37,466 nucleotides of DNA from Bacillota bacterium (GTDB taxonomy: Bacteria; Bacillota; Clostridia; Christensenellales; Borkfalkiaceae). Position 1 is the first letter of the stretch, and the number at the start of each line of letters is the position of its first letter. Below are positions 28,465-35,971 of the stretch, piece after piece. The position numbers and the translations under genes were made by a program. Where the stretch lies: NCBI GenBank assembly GCA_023403375.1, contig JAEYEN010000079.1:1-37466 (forward strand), read 5' to 3'. The notes under the pieces are model-generated. The model worked only from the letters and a program-made list of their open reading frames with translations. It ran no database searches and was not told where the DNA came from.

Positions 28465-28493
28465 ATTTTAGCATAACCGCACTATAAACGCAA
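28465..28493 (-). promoter_or_regulatory. Promoter for rpsB-tsf
   Basis: Minus strand TTGCGT (28488-28493), a 17-base spacer, TAAAAT (28465-28470), with TG one base before the -10. The leader between here and rpsB can form small hairpins (ACAC/GTGT with CGC/GCG; CCGA/TCGG) that could be a control site, but this is weak. Confidence 0.65.
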
Positions 28494-28592
28494 ACGTTTT
28501 ACGGCGCTTTTTGCGTTTTTACCGCTTTTTTATGCGATTTTTATATATTTCGGAAATATTTTATCGACTTGCCGCCAAAGGCTGTTTGTAAA

Positions 28593-28609
28593 AACCGAAT
28601 TTTTCGGTT
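28593..28609 (-). terminator. Terminator overlapping the ABC exporter stop codon
   Basis: Minus strand AACCGAA-AAA-TTCGGTT followed by TTTAC. The stem begins within the stop codon of the ABC exporter gene, leaving almost no 3' untranslated region. Confidence 0.7.
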
Positions 28610-30506
28610 AAACGGCGTTAAGTCCTTCTTCCGCTTCTTTATAGTTTAAGTCGTTCAACTCTTTAAGTTTATAGAACGCGCCTTTTGCAGCCATAAGTTC
28701 TTCGTAACTTCCCACTTCCACCGCTTCGCCGTTTTCCATAACGACTATTCTGTCCGCGTCGCGGATAGTGGAAAGTCTGTGCGCCACTATAAACGTGGTT
28801 CGCCCTTTGATCAGCCCCGAAATGGCTTTCTGCACGTGGTACTCGGAAACGTTATCCAAAGCGGAAGTCGCTTCGTCTAGAATGAGAATTTTAGGATTGC
28901 GGATGAGTGCGCGCGCTATCGTTATGCGCTGTTTTTGTCCGCCGGAAAGCCTGCCGCCGTGCTCGCCGATAAAGGTGTCTATTCCGTCGGGAAGTTCGTT
29001 TATCACTTCTTCGAGATTAGCCTTTTTGACCGCGTTCATAAGTTCTTCTTCGGTATAGCCGTCAAGCCCGTAAGTTATGTTCTCCCTTACCGTTCCCGCA
29101 AACAAAATACTGTTTTGCGGAACGACGGAAATAAAATGTCTGTAAGAATCCAGATTTATGTCCGCCATCGAGTTTCCGTCTATGTAAACCGCGCCTTTAA
29201 CGGGCAACAAAAAGCCTATTATCATATTCATAAGCGTGGTTTTTCCCGAACCCGAAGAGCCGACAACCGCTATGCACTCTCCCTTTTTCACGTCCAGCGA
29301 AAAGTCTTTTATCGTATAGTCGTCGGTTTTGGGATAGCCGTAGTAAACGTGGTCGAATTTGACTTCTCCGCAAAGTTCGGTTATCACCTTGCCTTTGTCC
29401 GAAATCTCCATATCGCCCGCCCGCATAAGTTCCGAAACGGAACAAAGCGACTCTTTGCCGTTCACAACGTTAGGCATTATGTTTATTATGTTAAGAACGT
29501 TGGAATTGATTGCGCCGAAAAGCGACTGATACAACACCACGTCGCCGACGGTTATACTGCCCGTAAACGCCATATAGGCGCAAAAGGCAAGGCACACGCC
29601 GTTCAGAATATTGGCAAGCACCCAGGACGTGGAACCGAAATACGCGTTCACCGTGTCAAGGTCGTGTCCGCGCTTTTTCATAGACTCTATCTCTTTGTGA
29701 AAATCGTCGTATTCTTTTTCTTCTAACCCGTGCGCTTTGGTAACCACAAGCATTTCTAAAATGTTAGAGAGCCTTTTGCTCACCGCTTCGTTGCTCTGTC
29801 TGAAATTTTTGCTGTTCTTCGTCATTTTCTTTCTGAACAACATAGCAAGAATAACGTTAAGCGGAATTATCGCGAGGAAGAAAAGCGACACCGTGCCGCT
29901 TTTTACGACGGAAATCGCCACCGATACGATAACGCTGATAATTGCGGGGATAAGTCCGTTTGTCAGAACGGTAAACAACGCGGTAATATTATCCACGTCG
30001 TGCAGGAATTTGGATTCTATTCTGCCCGTTTCCATCTCTTTATGATAGGTTATGGAAAGTTTTTGCAGTTTTCTGACGACGGCGCTTCTGATATTAGCGT
30101 CTATATTTCGGTTCAGTTTGGAAACGAGTTTCGCCCAGATTTCGTGCGTGGGAATATTCTGTATAAGACACCCGACGAAAACGGCGCCGTTTATTATGCA
30201 AAGCCTTATGACTTCTTCATACGCCATCGTTCCGCCAAGGTAATCGGTTATAATGTTTATAATATTAGAACTGATTATGGGGATAATCCAGATGGGCGAG
30301 TTTTTGATTATAAAAACAATCGTGCTCCAAAAAATCAGCCGGAAATTCTTTTTTACAATGGTTAAAAAAAGCCTGTTTTTTTCTTTCCCGCCTTTTTCGG
30401 ACAAAGAAAAAAGCGACTCGAATTCCGCAACTTCGTCGCGTTTTTCGTGTGTCCGCTTACAATCTTCCGCCGCCTTTCCGACTTTTACGGCGCGCTCTTT
30501 TTTCAT
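28608..30506 (-). CDS. ABC exporter half-transporter (TMD-NBD)
   Basis: Type IV (exporter-fold) ABC protein, 632 residues, that would act as a homo- or heterodimer in the membrane. A charged cytoplasmic N terminus of about 50 residues comes before six membrane segments (about 55-340). The nucleotide-binding domain follows: Walker A GSSGSGKT with Lys422, Q-loop VPQNS, signature LSGGQKQR, Walker B ILILDEATSALD and H-loop AHR. All catalytic motifs are intact, so it could work as a homodimer. No partner half-transporter is adjacent and the substrate cannot be inferred. The ribosome binding site is GAGGG. It has its own promoter and terminator. Confidence 0.93.
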   Translation of the reverse strand: MKKERAVKVGKAAEDCKRTHEKRDEVAEFESLFSLSEKGGKEKNRLFLTIVKKNFRLIFWSTIVFIIKNSPIWIIPIISSNIINIITDYLGGTMAYEEVIRLCIINGAVFVGCLIQNIPTHEIWAKLVSKLNRNIDANIRSAVVRKLQKLSITYHKEMETGRIESKFLHDVDNITALFTVLTNGLIPAIISVIVSVAISVVKSGTVSLFFLAIIPLNVILAMLFRKKMTKNSKNFRQSNEAVSKRLSNILEMLVVTKAHGLEEKEYDDFHKEIESMKKRGHDLDTVNAYFGSTSWVLANILNGVCLAFCAYMAFTGSITVGDVVLYQSLFGAINSNVLNIINIMPNVVNGKESLCSVSELMRAGDMEISDKGKVITELCGEVKFDHVYYGYPKTDDYTIKDFSLDVKKGECIAVVGSSGSGKTTLMNMIIGFLLPVKGAVYIDGNSMADINLDSYRHFISVVPQNSILFAGTVRENITYGLDGYTEEELMNAVKKANLEEVINELPDGIDTFIGEHGGRLSGGQKQRITIARALIRNPKILILDEATSALDNVSEYHVQKAISGLIKGRTTFIVAHRLSTIRDADRIVVMENGEAVEVGSYEELMAAKGAFYKLKELNDLNYKEAEEGLNAV

Positions 30507-30550
30507 AAAAATACCCTCTTAAAAAATAAAAGTGTTTTGATTGTGAAAGT

Positions 30551-30578
30551 ATTTTAACATAATCGTTTATATAGTCAA
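30551..30578 (-). promoter_or_regulatory. Promoter for the ABC exporter
   Basis: Minus strand TTGACT (30573-30578), a 16-base spacer, TAAAAT (30551-30556), with a TG extension before the -10. Confidence 0.75.
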
Positions 30579-30624
30579 TAGTTTTACAAAAAAATTTTTT
30601 AATTTTTTTATGTTTTTAAAATCC

Positions 30625-30790
30625 TCCGTTTGTTTTTCTTCATCTTACAACGCCCGTTCAACCCGCTTCCTTTTCTTCTCGTTACAGCGCCCGTATCCCC
30701 ATTTTCTTTCCTTACCCTTACGTCGCCCCGTGCCGCCCTGTCTTTCTTTCTGTCGTGGCGCCCGTGCCGTCCGTACCGACTGTTTTTTTC
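30625..30790. repeat. Degenerate pyrimidine-rich duplications
   Basis: In the 496-base stretch between the ABC exporter and the ruvX-DUF1292 gene, about four loosely related units of roughly 35-44 bases share a core like TTACAGCGCCCGT followed by a C/T-rich run with CTTTC. They are strongly pyrimidine-rich on the plus strand, with short open frames that show no family. The rest of the stretch holds the exporter promoter and a terminator. Confidence 0.4.
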
Positions 30791-30834
30791 AACCGCGTTA
30801 AAAGCAGCGTTCCCCCGCCGCCTTTTCTAAAAAA

Positions 30835-30867
30835 ATAAACGGACAAACCTTTCGATTGTCCGTTTAT
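30835..30867 (-). terminator. Terminator after the DUF1292 gene
   Basis: A 12-base perfect stem, ATAAACGGACAA and complement, around a 9-base loop. On the minus strand it is followed by a run of eight T. The plus strand also has a T7 run, so it may work both ways. Confidence 0.85.
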
Positions 30868-31002
30868 CATTTTTTTAAAATATATGCCCGATTTATATGA
30901 TTTCGGGTATTAAACCGAATTGCCGCATAAAAAACGTCGGTTTAATTTTTCACCTGACTTATAATTCAACTTCTTTCCGTTCTTGTTTGCGGAATTAAAG
31001 TT

Positions 31003-31383
31003 TTACTCTTCTTCGTCTAAAACCTTGCAGAACTCTTCAAATACTTCGTCAAGCAATTTTTCGTCTTCTATCGGGAGAAGGTCTGCCGTTTCTTCGTCGT
31101 CTCCCGCGAGTTCAAAGATAATAAGGTCGTCTTCCGAAATACCGTCTATCTCTTCTGCCGGTTCGAATGCAGAATAGTTTTTGCCCTTATATTCGATAGT
31201 GCCTACAAAATAAAATTTGAGTTTTTTTCCGTCGTCTGTGGTAAGTTCTACAATATCGTCTTCACATCCGCAGTCGCAGCCGTCCGCACATTCTTCGCAG
31301 TCGCACTCTTCGTCGTGGATATGTTCTTCATGGCAGCCGCAATCGCAGTCGTCGTGATGTAATTTCTTTTCTTTATCGCTCAT
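31003..31383 (-). CDS. DUF1292 protein from an internal start (YrzB-like)
   Basis: A 126-residue protein probably also made on its own: AAAGGAGATAACT comes directly before the ATG at 31383, stronger than the site of the ruvX frame. It starts MSDKEKKLHH, then a metal-ligand-like stretch (about 10-45) with nine Cys and five His among Asp and Glu. The DUF1292 core follows (IVELTTDDGKKLKFYFVGTI, KNYSAFEPAEE, DLIIFELAGD). In B. subtilis yrrK (ruvX) and yrzB (DUF1292) are also neighbours. Function of the family is unknown. The acidic tail ends VLDEEE. Confidence 0.85.
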   Translation of the reverse strand: MSDKEKKLHHDDCDCGCHEEHIHDEECDCEECADGCDCGCEDDIVELTTDDGKKLKFYFVGTIEYKGKNYSAFEPAEEIDGISEDDLIIFELAGDDEETADLLPIEDEKLLDEVFEEFCKVLDEEE

Positions 31384-31830
31384 AGTTATCTCCTTTAACA
31401 ATTGTGTTTTTTTATTTTTGTTATATTCCGAAAGAAATCCTTCTAAAATAGAGCAAGCCGCAAGACTGTCCACGTATTTTTTTCGTTCTTCTCTCCTGAA
31501 CCCTTGTTCTATAAGGTTCTCTTCCGCTTCTACGGTGGTGCATCTTTCGTCCACCGAATAGATTTCAATATCCGTCGCTTCTTTTATCTTGTCGATAAAA
31601 AACTGCGCCTTTTTAGTCTGAACGGAAGGCGTTCCGTCAAACATAACGGGAAGACCGCAAACAAGCGCGGTCGCGCATTTTTGTTTTATATAAAAAAGAA
31701 TTTTCTCCACGTCCGCTTTCAGGTTTTTGCGAACGTAAGTTTCAACCGGCAGCGCATACTCGCAAAAAGGGTCCGTAACGGCAACGCCTATTCTTTTATC
31801 GCCTATATCAAGGCACAAAAATCTTTCCAC
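31003..31830 (-). CDS. ruvX: RuvX (YqgF) fused in frame to a DUF1292 protein
   Basis: The N-terminal 149 residues are a full RuvX/YqgF RNase H-fold nuclease (Holliday-junction resolvase-like; a role in pre-16S rRNA processing is known for the family). Acidic residues sit in CLDIGDKRIGVAV, YSVDERCTT and VDSLAAC. RuvX normally ends at 138-150 residues. Here the frame continues without a stop into a DUF1292 protein (residues 150-275) that keeps its own ribosome binding site and ATG. Start is a GTG; an upstream stop in frame rules out a longer product. Removing one A from the A7 run at 31407-31413 would end RuvX at TAA right beside the internal site. Either a real fusion, slippage, or a sequence error. 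Confidence 0.85.
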   Translation of the reverse strand: MERFLCLDIGDKRIGVAVTDPFCEYALPVETYVRKNLKADVEKILFYIKQKCATALVCGLPVMFDGTPSVQTKKAQFFIDKIKEATDIEIYSVDERCTTVEAEENLIEQGFRREERKKYVDSLAACSILEGFLSEYNKNKKTQLLKEITMSDKEKKLHHDDCDCGCHEEHIHDEECDCEECADGCDCGCEDDIVELTTDDGKKLKFYFVGTIEYKGKNYSAFEPAEEIDGISEDDLIIFELAGDDEETADLLPIEDEKLLDEVFEEFCKVLDEEE

Positions 31831-31882
31831 CTTTTTATTTTAACATACTTTAAAATTTTAAGCAACTTATTTTAACAAGAAC

Positions 31883-31905
31883 GAGCGCACCTTATCGGCG
31901 CGCCC
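31883..31905 (-). terminator. Possible weak terminator after the small membrane protein
   Basis: Minus strand GGGCGCGC and GTGCGCTC form eight pairs, two of them G-T, around a 7-base loop, followed by GTTCTTGTT. The T tract is broken, so this is tentative. Confidence 0.35.
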
Positions 31906-31926
31906 GCTTTCCTATTGGTTTAAGCA

Positions 31927-32085
31927 TTATTTATCGGCGGTTTTCTTTTTGCCGAGTTCGTTTACCTTTTTGGTAACCTGTTCCTGCCCGCTTTTAACCA
32001 TTTGCCTTGCTTTTTGCGAATTGGCTGTAATAAGCGCGCCGCCCAGCATACCGAGTATAACGCCGATTAAAAATTTTTCTTCCAT
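31927..32085 (-). CDS. Small YtxH-like membrane protein (52 aa)
   Basis: An unannotated small frame: MEEKFLIGVILGMLGGALIT followed by a basic amphipathic tail (about 24-52) rich in K, Q and V. One hydrophobic, glycine-spaced segment (about 6-20) would anchor it in the membrane with the tail in the cytoplasm, like YtxH-type proteins, but similarity is general. AAGGGGG lies four bases before the ATG. That site sits in the loop of a 7-base hairpin whose stem takes in the first two bases of the start codon. It lies between iscU and ruvX, so it may be cotranscribed with either. Confidence 0.7.
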   Translation of the reverse strand: MEEKFLIGVILGMLGGALITANSQKARQMVKSGQEQVTKKVNELGKKKTADK

Positions 32086-32109
32086 ACTTTCCCCCTTCAA
32101 AGAAAGTAT
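32084..32109 (-). promoter_or_regulatory. Hairpin presenting the ribosome binding site of the 52-aa gene
   Basis: Minus strand ATACTTT and AAAGTAT, a 7-base perfect inverted repeat, enclose a 12-base loop holding GAAGGGGG. The 3' arm includes the AT of the start codon. It may modulate initiation. Confidence 0.4.
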
Positions 32110-32156
32110 GCGCCGAATCGGATAAAAATATGCGCTAGATGTAAGCCCCGCAAATC

Positions 32157-32570
32157 TTAAACGTATTCTATTGTGCCGTCTTCTTTTTCGACTTTGGTTT
32201 TGCCCGCTTTTTTAGCCTGATAATCTTCTATCGCTTTTTTAATCGCTTCTTCCGCCAGCACCGAACAGTGTAATTTCTGTGCGGGAAGTCCGCCCAAAGT
32301 TTCCACCACTTTTTTGTTGGTTACTTTAAGCGCTTCTTCGACGGTCATACCCTTAACCATTTCGGTTGCGGTAGAACTTGTCGCGATAGCGGCGGCGCAG
32401 CCGAACGTTTTGAATTTGGCGTCTACGATAACGTCGTTTTCTATTTTAAGAGTTATCTGCATAATATCGCCGCAGGTAGCGTTACCGACGGTGCCGATAC
32501 CGTCGGGGTTTTCGATTTCGCCGACGTTTTTGGGGTTTTTGAAAACTTCTATTACCTTGTCGTTATACAT
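32157..32570 (-). CDS. iscU: Iron-sulfur cluster scaffold IscU/NifU-N
   Basis: Scaffold on which [2Fe-2S] clusters are built with sulfur from IscS. It has 137 residues, with the three invariant cysteines Cys33 (ATCGD), Cys58 (FGCAAA) and Cys102 (LHCSVLAEEA). The C terminus carries a charged extension (KKAGKTKVEKEDGTIEYV) but no second NifU domain. The start overlaps the iscS end by eight bases, so the pair is translationally coupled. This is the NifU-like scaffold common with Rrf2/IscS in Clostridia, not a SufU with its zinc insertion. Confidence 0.95.
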   Translation of the reverse strand: MYNDKVIEVFKNPKNVGEIENPDGIGTVGNATCGDIMQITLKIENDVIVDAKFKTFGCAAAIATSSTATEMVKGMTVEEALKVTNKKVVETLGGLPAQKLHCSVLAEEAIKKAIEDYQAKKAGKTKVEKEDGTIEYV

Positions 32571-33753
32571 TTTTTATCTCTCCTTCTATTTTGAATAACG
32601 GCGACATTTTTCTGAGTCTTAAAACCGCCGCTTTAAGACAGTCCACCGCATAATCTATTTCTTCTATCGTGTTGTGCTTACCGAACGAAAATCTGATAGA
32701 ACCGTGCGCAAGTTCTTCGGGAAGCCCTATCGCAAGCAAAACGTGCGACGGCTCTAACGACCCCGAAGAGCAGGCGGAACCCGAAGATACGGCGATTCCC
32801 GCAAGGTCTAAACTGAACAATATGGATTCGCCTTCTATATATTCGAACGAAAAATCTGCGTTCGCGGGCAATCTGTGTTCTTTCTTCGGTCCGTTAAGTT
32901 TTACGTACGGCACTTCTTTAAGCACTTTATCTATAAATCTGTCCCTTAAAGAAGAAACGTATTCAAAGTTTTTGTCAAGTTCTTCGTTCGCTATTCTGAA
33001 CGCTTCCGCAAAACCCACCACCGCAGGTACGTTGGTTGTGCCGCCGCGCTTCATTCTCTCCTGATGACCGCCCGTAATTATGCTTGTAAGTTTAACGCCG
33101 TTACGGATATAGAGCGCGCCCATTCCTTTGGGTCCGTAAATTTTGTGCGAACTCATACTCATAAGGTCCACGCCGAGTTCTTTAACGTCGAGTTTCAGTA
33201 CCCCCGCCGCCTGAACTGCGTCCGCAAACATAAACGCGCCTTTTTCGTGTGCGATTTCGGCTATTTCTTTTATAGGTTCTATCGTGCCTATTTCATTGTT
33301 CGCAACCATACAACCGACAAAAATCGTATCGTCCGTGATTATACTTCTGAGGTGATTCAAATCGACAAAGCCCTCGCTATCGACCTTCATAAAGTCAACC
33401 TTAAACCCTTCTTTTTCAAGCGCTTTGGCGGTGGTAATCATCGCCGCGTGCTCTATGGGGCTTATTATAATATGCTTGCCTTTATCGCCGTAAGCGTGCG
33501 CTATGCCGCGTATCGCCCAGTTATCGGATTCCGTTCCGCCCGAAGTAAAATATACTTCGTGCGATCTTGCGTTGATTAAAGAAGCAATGGTATCTCTCGC
33601 TTCGTCAACCGCTTTTACCGCTTCTCTTCCGAAAACGTGCTGACTGTTGGGATTGCCGAATACGTCCGAAAAATAAGGAAGCATTTTCTCTAAAACTCTC
33701 TTGTCCACAGGCGTTGTCGCCGCGTGGTCGAAATAAATAGGTGTTTTTACCAT
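32563..33753 (-). CDS. iscS: Cysteine desulfurase
   Basis: PLP-dependent enzyme that takes sulfur from cysteine for Fe-S clusters and probably for tRNA thiolation. It has 396 residues, starting TPIYFDHAATTPVD. His102 and the PLP-binding Lys204 (SSHKIYGPKG) are present, and the persulfide-carrying Cys328 lies in SGSACSSGSLEPSH, the mobile-loop form of class I (NifS/IscS) enzymes. The ribosome binding site is GGAG. It sits between rrf2 and iscU. Confidence 0.96.
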   Translation of the reverse strand: MVKTPIYFDHAATTPVDKRVLEKMLPYFSDVFGNPNSQHVFGREAVKAVDEARDTIASLINARSHEVYFTSGGTESDNWAIRGIAHAYGDKGKHIIISPIEHAAMITTAKALEKEGFKVDFMKVDSEGFVDLNHLRSIITDDTIFVGCMVANNEIGTIEPIKEIAEIAHEKGAFMFADAVQAAGVLKLDVKELGVDLMSMSSHKIYGPKGMGALYIRNGVKLTSIITGGHQERMKRGGTTNVPAVVGFAEAFRIANEELDKNFEYVSSLRDRFIDKVLKEVPYVKLNGPKKEHRLPANADFSFEYIEGESILFSLDLAGIAVSSGSACSSGSLEPSHVLLAIGLPEELAHGSIRFSFGKHNTIEEIDYAVDCLKAAVLRLRKMSPLFKIEGEIKNV

Positions 33754-33819
33754 AACTTTTCTCCGATGATATGTATATCGTTTATGTCTTTTTCGGTTTT
33801 ATAATTTATTTTCAAAACT

Positions 33820-34221
33820 TTATTTAAGTTTGCCGTCCGCCAAATCTTTAAGCGTCATTCCGTCTAAAAGATTGTTTATCCCGTCGTATAGTTTTTTCCA
33901 CACTCCGCTCGACGGGCAGCACTTACAACTTCCGTCCGATTTTACGCACTCTATAATAACCATATCGTCTTCAAGCGCGCGCACAATCTCGCCTATCGTA
34001 ATCTCTTCCGGCGGTCTTGCCAGAAAATATCCGCCGCTTGCGCCCCTTGTCGCCGCCACGATGTTCCTGCCGGCAAGCGTACGCATTATTCTTTCAAGAT
34101 ATTTTCCCGATACGGATATATAACTTTCCAGCGCACTTGCGGAAACCGTTTTGTCGGGATAATTTCTCGCTAATATATGACACGCCATAAGCCCGTAATG
34201 GGTTTTAGAAGATAACTTCAT
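33820..34221 (-). CDS. Rrf2-family (IscR-like) transcription regulator
   Basis: Winged-helix regulator of 133 residues: MKLSSKTHYGLMACHIL at the start, and the recognition-helix region around SGKYLERIMRTLAGRNIVAATRGASGG (here in two parts, SGKYLERIMRTL and RGASGGYFL). A cysteine cluster at Cys92, Cys99, Cys101 and Cys102 is where IscR-type proteins hold an Fe-S cluster. As the first gene of rrf2-iscS-iscU, behind a consensus promoter and an operator-like palindrome, it most likely senses Fe-S status and represses its own operon. That regulation is inference. Confidence 0.92.
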   Translation of the reverse strand: MKLSSKTHYGLMACHILARNYPDKTVSASALESYISVSGKYLERIMRTLAGRNIVAATRGASGGYFLARPPEEITIGEIVRALEDDMVIIECVKSDGSCKCCPSSGVWKKLYDGINNLLDGMTLKDLADGKLK

Positions 34222-34233
34222 CGTTCACCTTTT

Positions 34234-34258
34234 AATTGCTACCTTTTTGGTTGCAATT
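34234..34258 (-). promoter_or_regulatory. Operator-like palindrome upstream of rrf2
   Basis: Inverted repeat with half-sites AATTGCTACC and GGTTGCAATT around five T, nine of ten positions symmetric. It lies across the predicted transcription start (about 34254) and before the ribosome binding site, ideal for autorepression by the Rrf2 protein. Confidence 0.65.
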
Positions 34259-34260
34259 GT

Positions 34261-34289
34261 ATTATAATATCATTATTTGCATAAGTCAA
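34261..34289 (-). promoter_or_regulatory. Promoter for rrf2-iscS-iscU
   Basis: Minus strand TTGACT (34284-34289), a 17-base spacer, and consensus TATAAT (34261-34266). Confidence 0.85.
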
Positions 34290-34300
34290 CAAAAATAAAC

Positions 34301-34323
34301 GCCCGAAAAAAATTTTTTCGGGC
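34301..34323 (-). terminator. Terminator after the alpha-oxoamine synthase
   Basis: Minus strand stem GCCCGAAAA / TTTTCGGGC closed by A and T residues, followed by GTTTATTTTT. It lies about 190 bases beyond the alpha-oxoamine synthase stop and just upstream of the rrf2 promoter, insulating the two units. Confidence 0.75.
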
Positions 34324-34513
34324 ATATTTACGAGTGAATTTTCGGAAGAGTTTACGTGCGGATTTACAGGCGAACTTTCCGACTGATTTTTATATTGATT
34401 TTTATACCGAACGCTTTTTATGCGTCAGACGAATTTCACGGCGGCGCACAAACCTGCCGTACGGTTTTTATTAGTTTTTACAGTTTTTAAGCGGCAATAA
34501 AACGCTTAAAAAA

Positions 34514-35707
34514 TCAGTTTTCTATATCTTTAACTTCGTCTAAAACCTGTTTGATTTTTTCGGCTGCAATATCCATTTGTTCAAAGGTGTGGGTTGCCAT
34601 ATAACTTGTTCTTATAAGGCTTTTACCCACGGGGACTGCGGGCGAAACGGTGGGGTTTACGTAAACGCCCCTGTCAAACAGTTTGTGGCAGGCGGTAAAC
34701 GTTCTCACGTTGCCGTAAGTGTAAATGGGGATAATGGGCGTGCCTTCTTCGGAGTCGATGATGTCTATATCTTTACTTTTAAGCGCCTTTCTCATATAGT
34801 TGCTTATATCCCTTAATTTTGCCACTCTTTCGGGTTCTCTTTTTAATATTTCCAAAGACTTTCTGGCGCACGCAACGGACGCGGGCGTTATGCTCGCGCT
34901 GAAAATAAAGGGTCTGGAACAATGGCGCACGTACTCGCATACGTCGTGTTTTGCCGCCATATATCCGCCAAGGCTTGCAAGCGATTTTGAAAAGGTACCC
35001 ATATAAATATCGACTTCGTTTTCCAACCCGAAGTGTTCCGCCGTGCCTCTTCCGTGGGCGCCAAGAACGCCAAGACCATGCGCGTCGTCCACCATAACTC
35101 TCGCGCCGTATTTTTTGGCGAGCGTTACTATCTCGGGGAGTTTACAAATGTCGCCGCCCATACTGAACACGCCGTCCGTTACGATTAAAATACCTGCCGT
35201 TTCGGGAACGGTTTTAAGTTGGGCTTCCAAATCCTGCATATCGGAATGGTTGTATCTTAACATTTTTGCGAACGATAATCTGCAACCGTCGTAAATGCTG
35301 GCGTGGTTTTCTTTATCGCAGATAATATAATCGTTTCTGCCTGCTATGGCGGAGATTATTCCGAGATTAGACTGAAAACCGGTAGAAAAAGTAACGACGT
35401 CTTCTTTTTGTAAAAATTCCGCAAGTTCTTTTTCCAATAAAACGTGGGTATCGAGCGTGCCGTTCAAGAACCTGCTGCCCGAACAACCCGAACCGTATTT
35501 TTCTATCGCCTTAACGCCCGCTTCTATAACTTCGGGATGAGAAGTAAGCCCCAGATAGTTGTTGGAGCCTATCATTATTATCTCTTTGCCTTCCATTTTT
35601 ACAACGGGTGCCTGACGAGTTTCAAGTTTGTGAAAATAGGGATAAATTCCCGCGCTTTTCGCCGCTTTTACCTGTTCGAGATTTTCGCACTTTTTAAATA
35701 AATCCAT
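34514..35707 (-). CDS. Alpha-oxoamine synthase, serine palmitoyltransferase-like
   Basis: PLP-dependent enzyme of 397 residues that would join an amino acid to an acyl-CoA with loss of CO2. The family includes BioF, Kbl, HemA and Spt. PLP-site residues are Lys241 (GTFSKSLASLGGY), His135 (NHASIYDG), and Asp208/His210 (VDDAHGLGV). The stretches GIYPYFHKLE, GSGCSGSRFLNGTLDTHVLL and YIICDKENHAS recall, from memory, Bacteroides serine palmitoyltransferase more than B. subtilis Kbl or BioF, which have GTGSVRTIAGT-type sequence at the GSGCSGSR position. No biotin, threonine-degradation or other sphingolipid genes lie nearby, so substrate is unproven. It has its own promoter. Confidence 0.88.
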   Translation of the reverse strand: MDLFKKCENLEQVKAAKSAGIYPYFHKLETRQAPVVKMEGKEIIMIGSNNYLGLTSHPEVIEAGVKAIEKYGSGCSGSRFLNGTLDTHVLLEKELAEFLQKEDVVTFSTGFQSNLGIISAIAGRNDYIICDKENHASIYDGCRLSFAKMLRYNHSDMQDLEAQLKTVPETAGILIVTDGVFSMGGDICKLPEIVTLAKKYGARVMVDDAHGLGVLGAHGRGTAEHFGLENEVDIYMGTFSKSLASLGGYMAAKHDVCEYVRHCSRPFIFSASITPASVACARKSLEILKREPERVAKLRDISNYMRKALKSKDIDIIDSEEGTPIIPIYTYGNVRTFTACHKLFDRGVYVNPTVSPAVPVGKSLIRTSYMATHTFEQMDIAAEKIKQVLDEVKDIEN

Positions 35708-35736
35708 AAACCCTTTCCTTTAATTTTTATAGATTT

Positions 35737-35765
35737 ATTATACTATATTTGCGGCTTTTATACAA
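35737..35765 (-). promoter_or_regulatory. Promoter for the alpha-oxoamine synthase
   Basis: Minus strand TTGTAT (35760-35765), a 17-base spacer, consensus TATAAT (35737-35742), about 23 bases before the likely start of the leader's AAAGGAAAGGG ribosome binding site. Confidence 0.7.
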
Positions 35766-35971
35766 CCGCCTGACCATTGCAATCTCTCTACTTTAAGATT
35801 ATTAAGGTAACTATCTTGCGACTTTCCCCCATTTTGGTAGATAAATTTTCTACCGACGGTTTTTTTTGCAGTCTTTCTGCGCGACTATAAGCGCGGCGTT
35901 AAAAGTTTTCGTTAGCCTTTTGCGGCGCGTTTCCGAAGGTCGTTTTAATAGTTTTCGGATAATCCCGCTTG

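Noticed and set aside
30610..30830. Two overlapping ~65-codon plus-strand frames
   Set aside because: They come from the pyrimidine-rich duplicated spacer (Ser/Phe/Pro/Leu-rich) and have no ribosome binding site or homologous motif.
34277..34474. 65-codon plus-strand frame between rrf2 and the alpha-oxoamine synthase
   Set aside because: It begins within the rrf2 promoter, runs through a terminator and has low-complexity composition.
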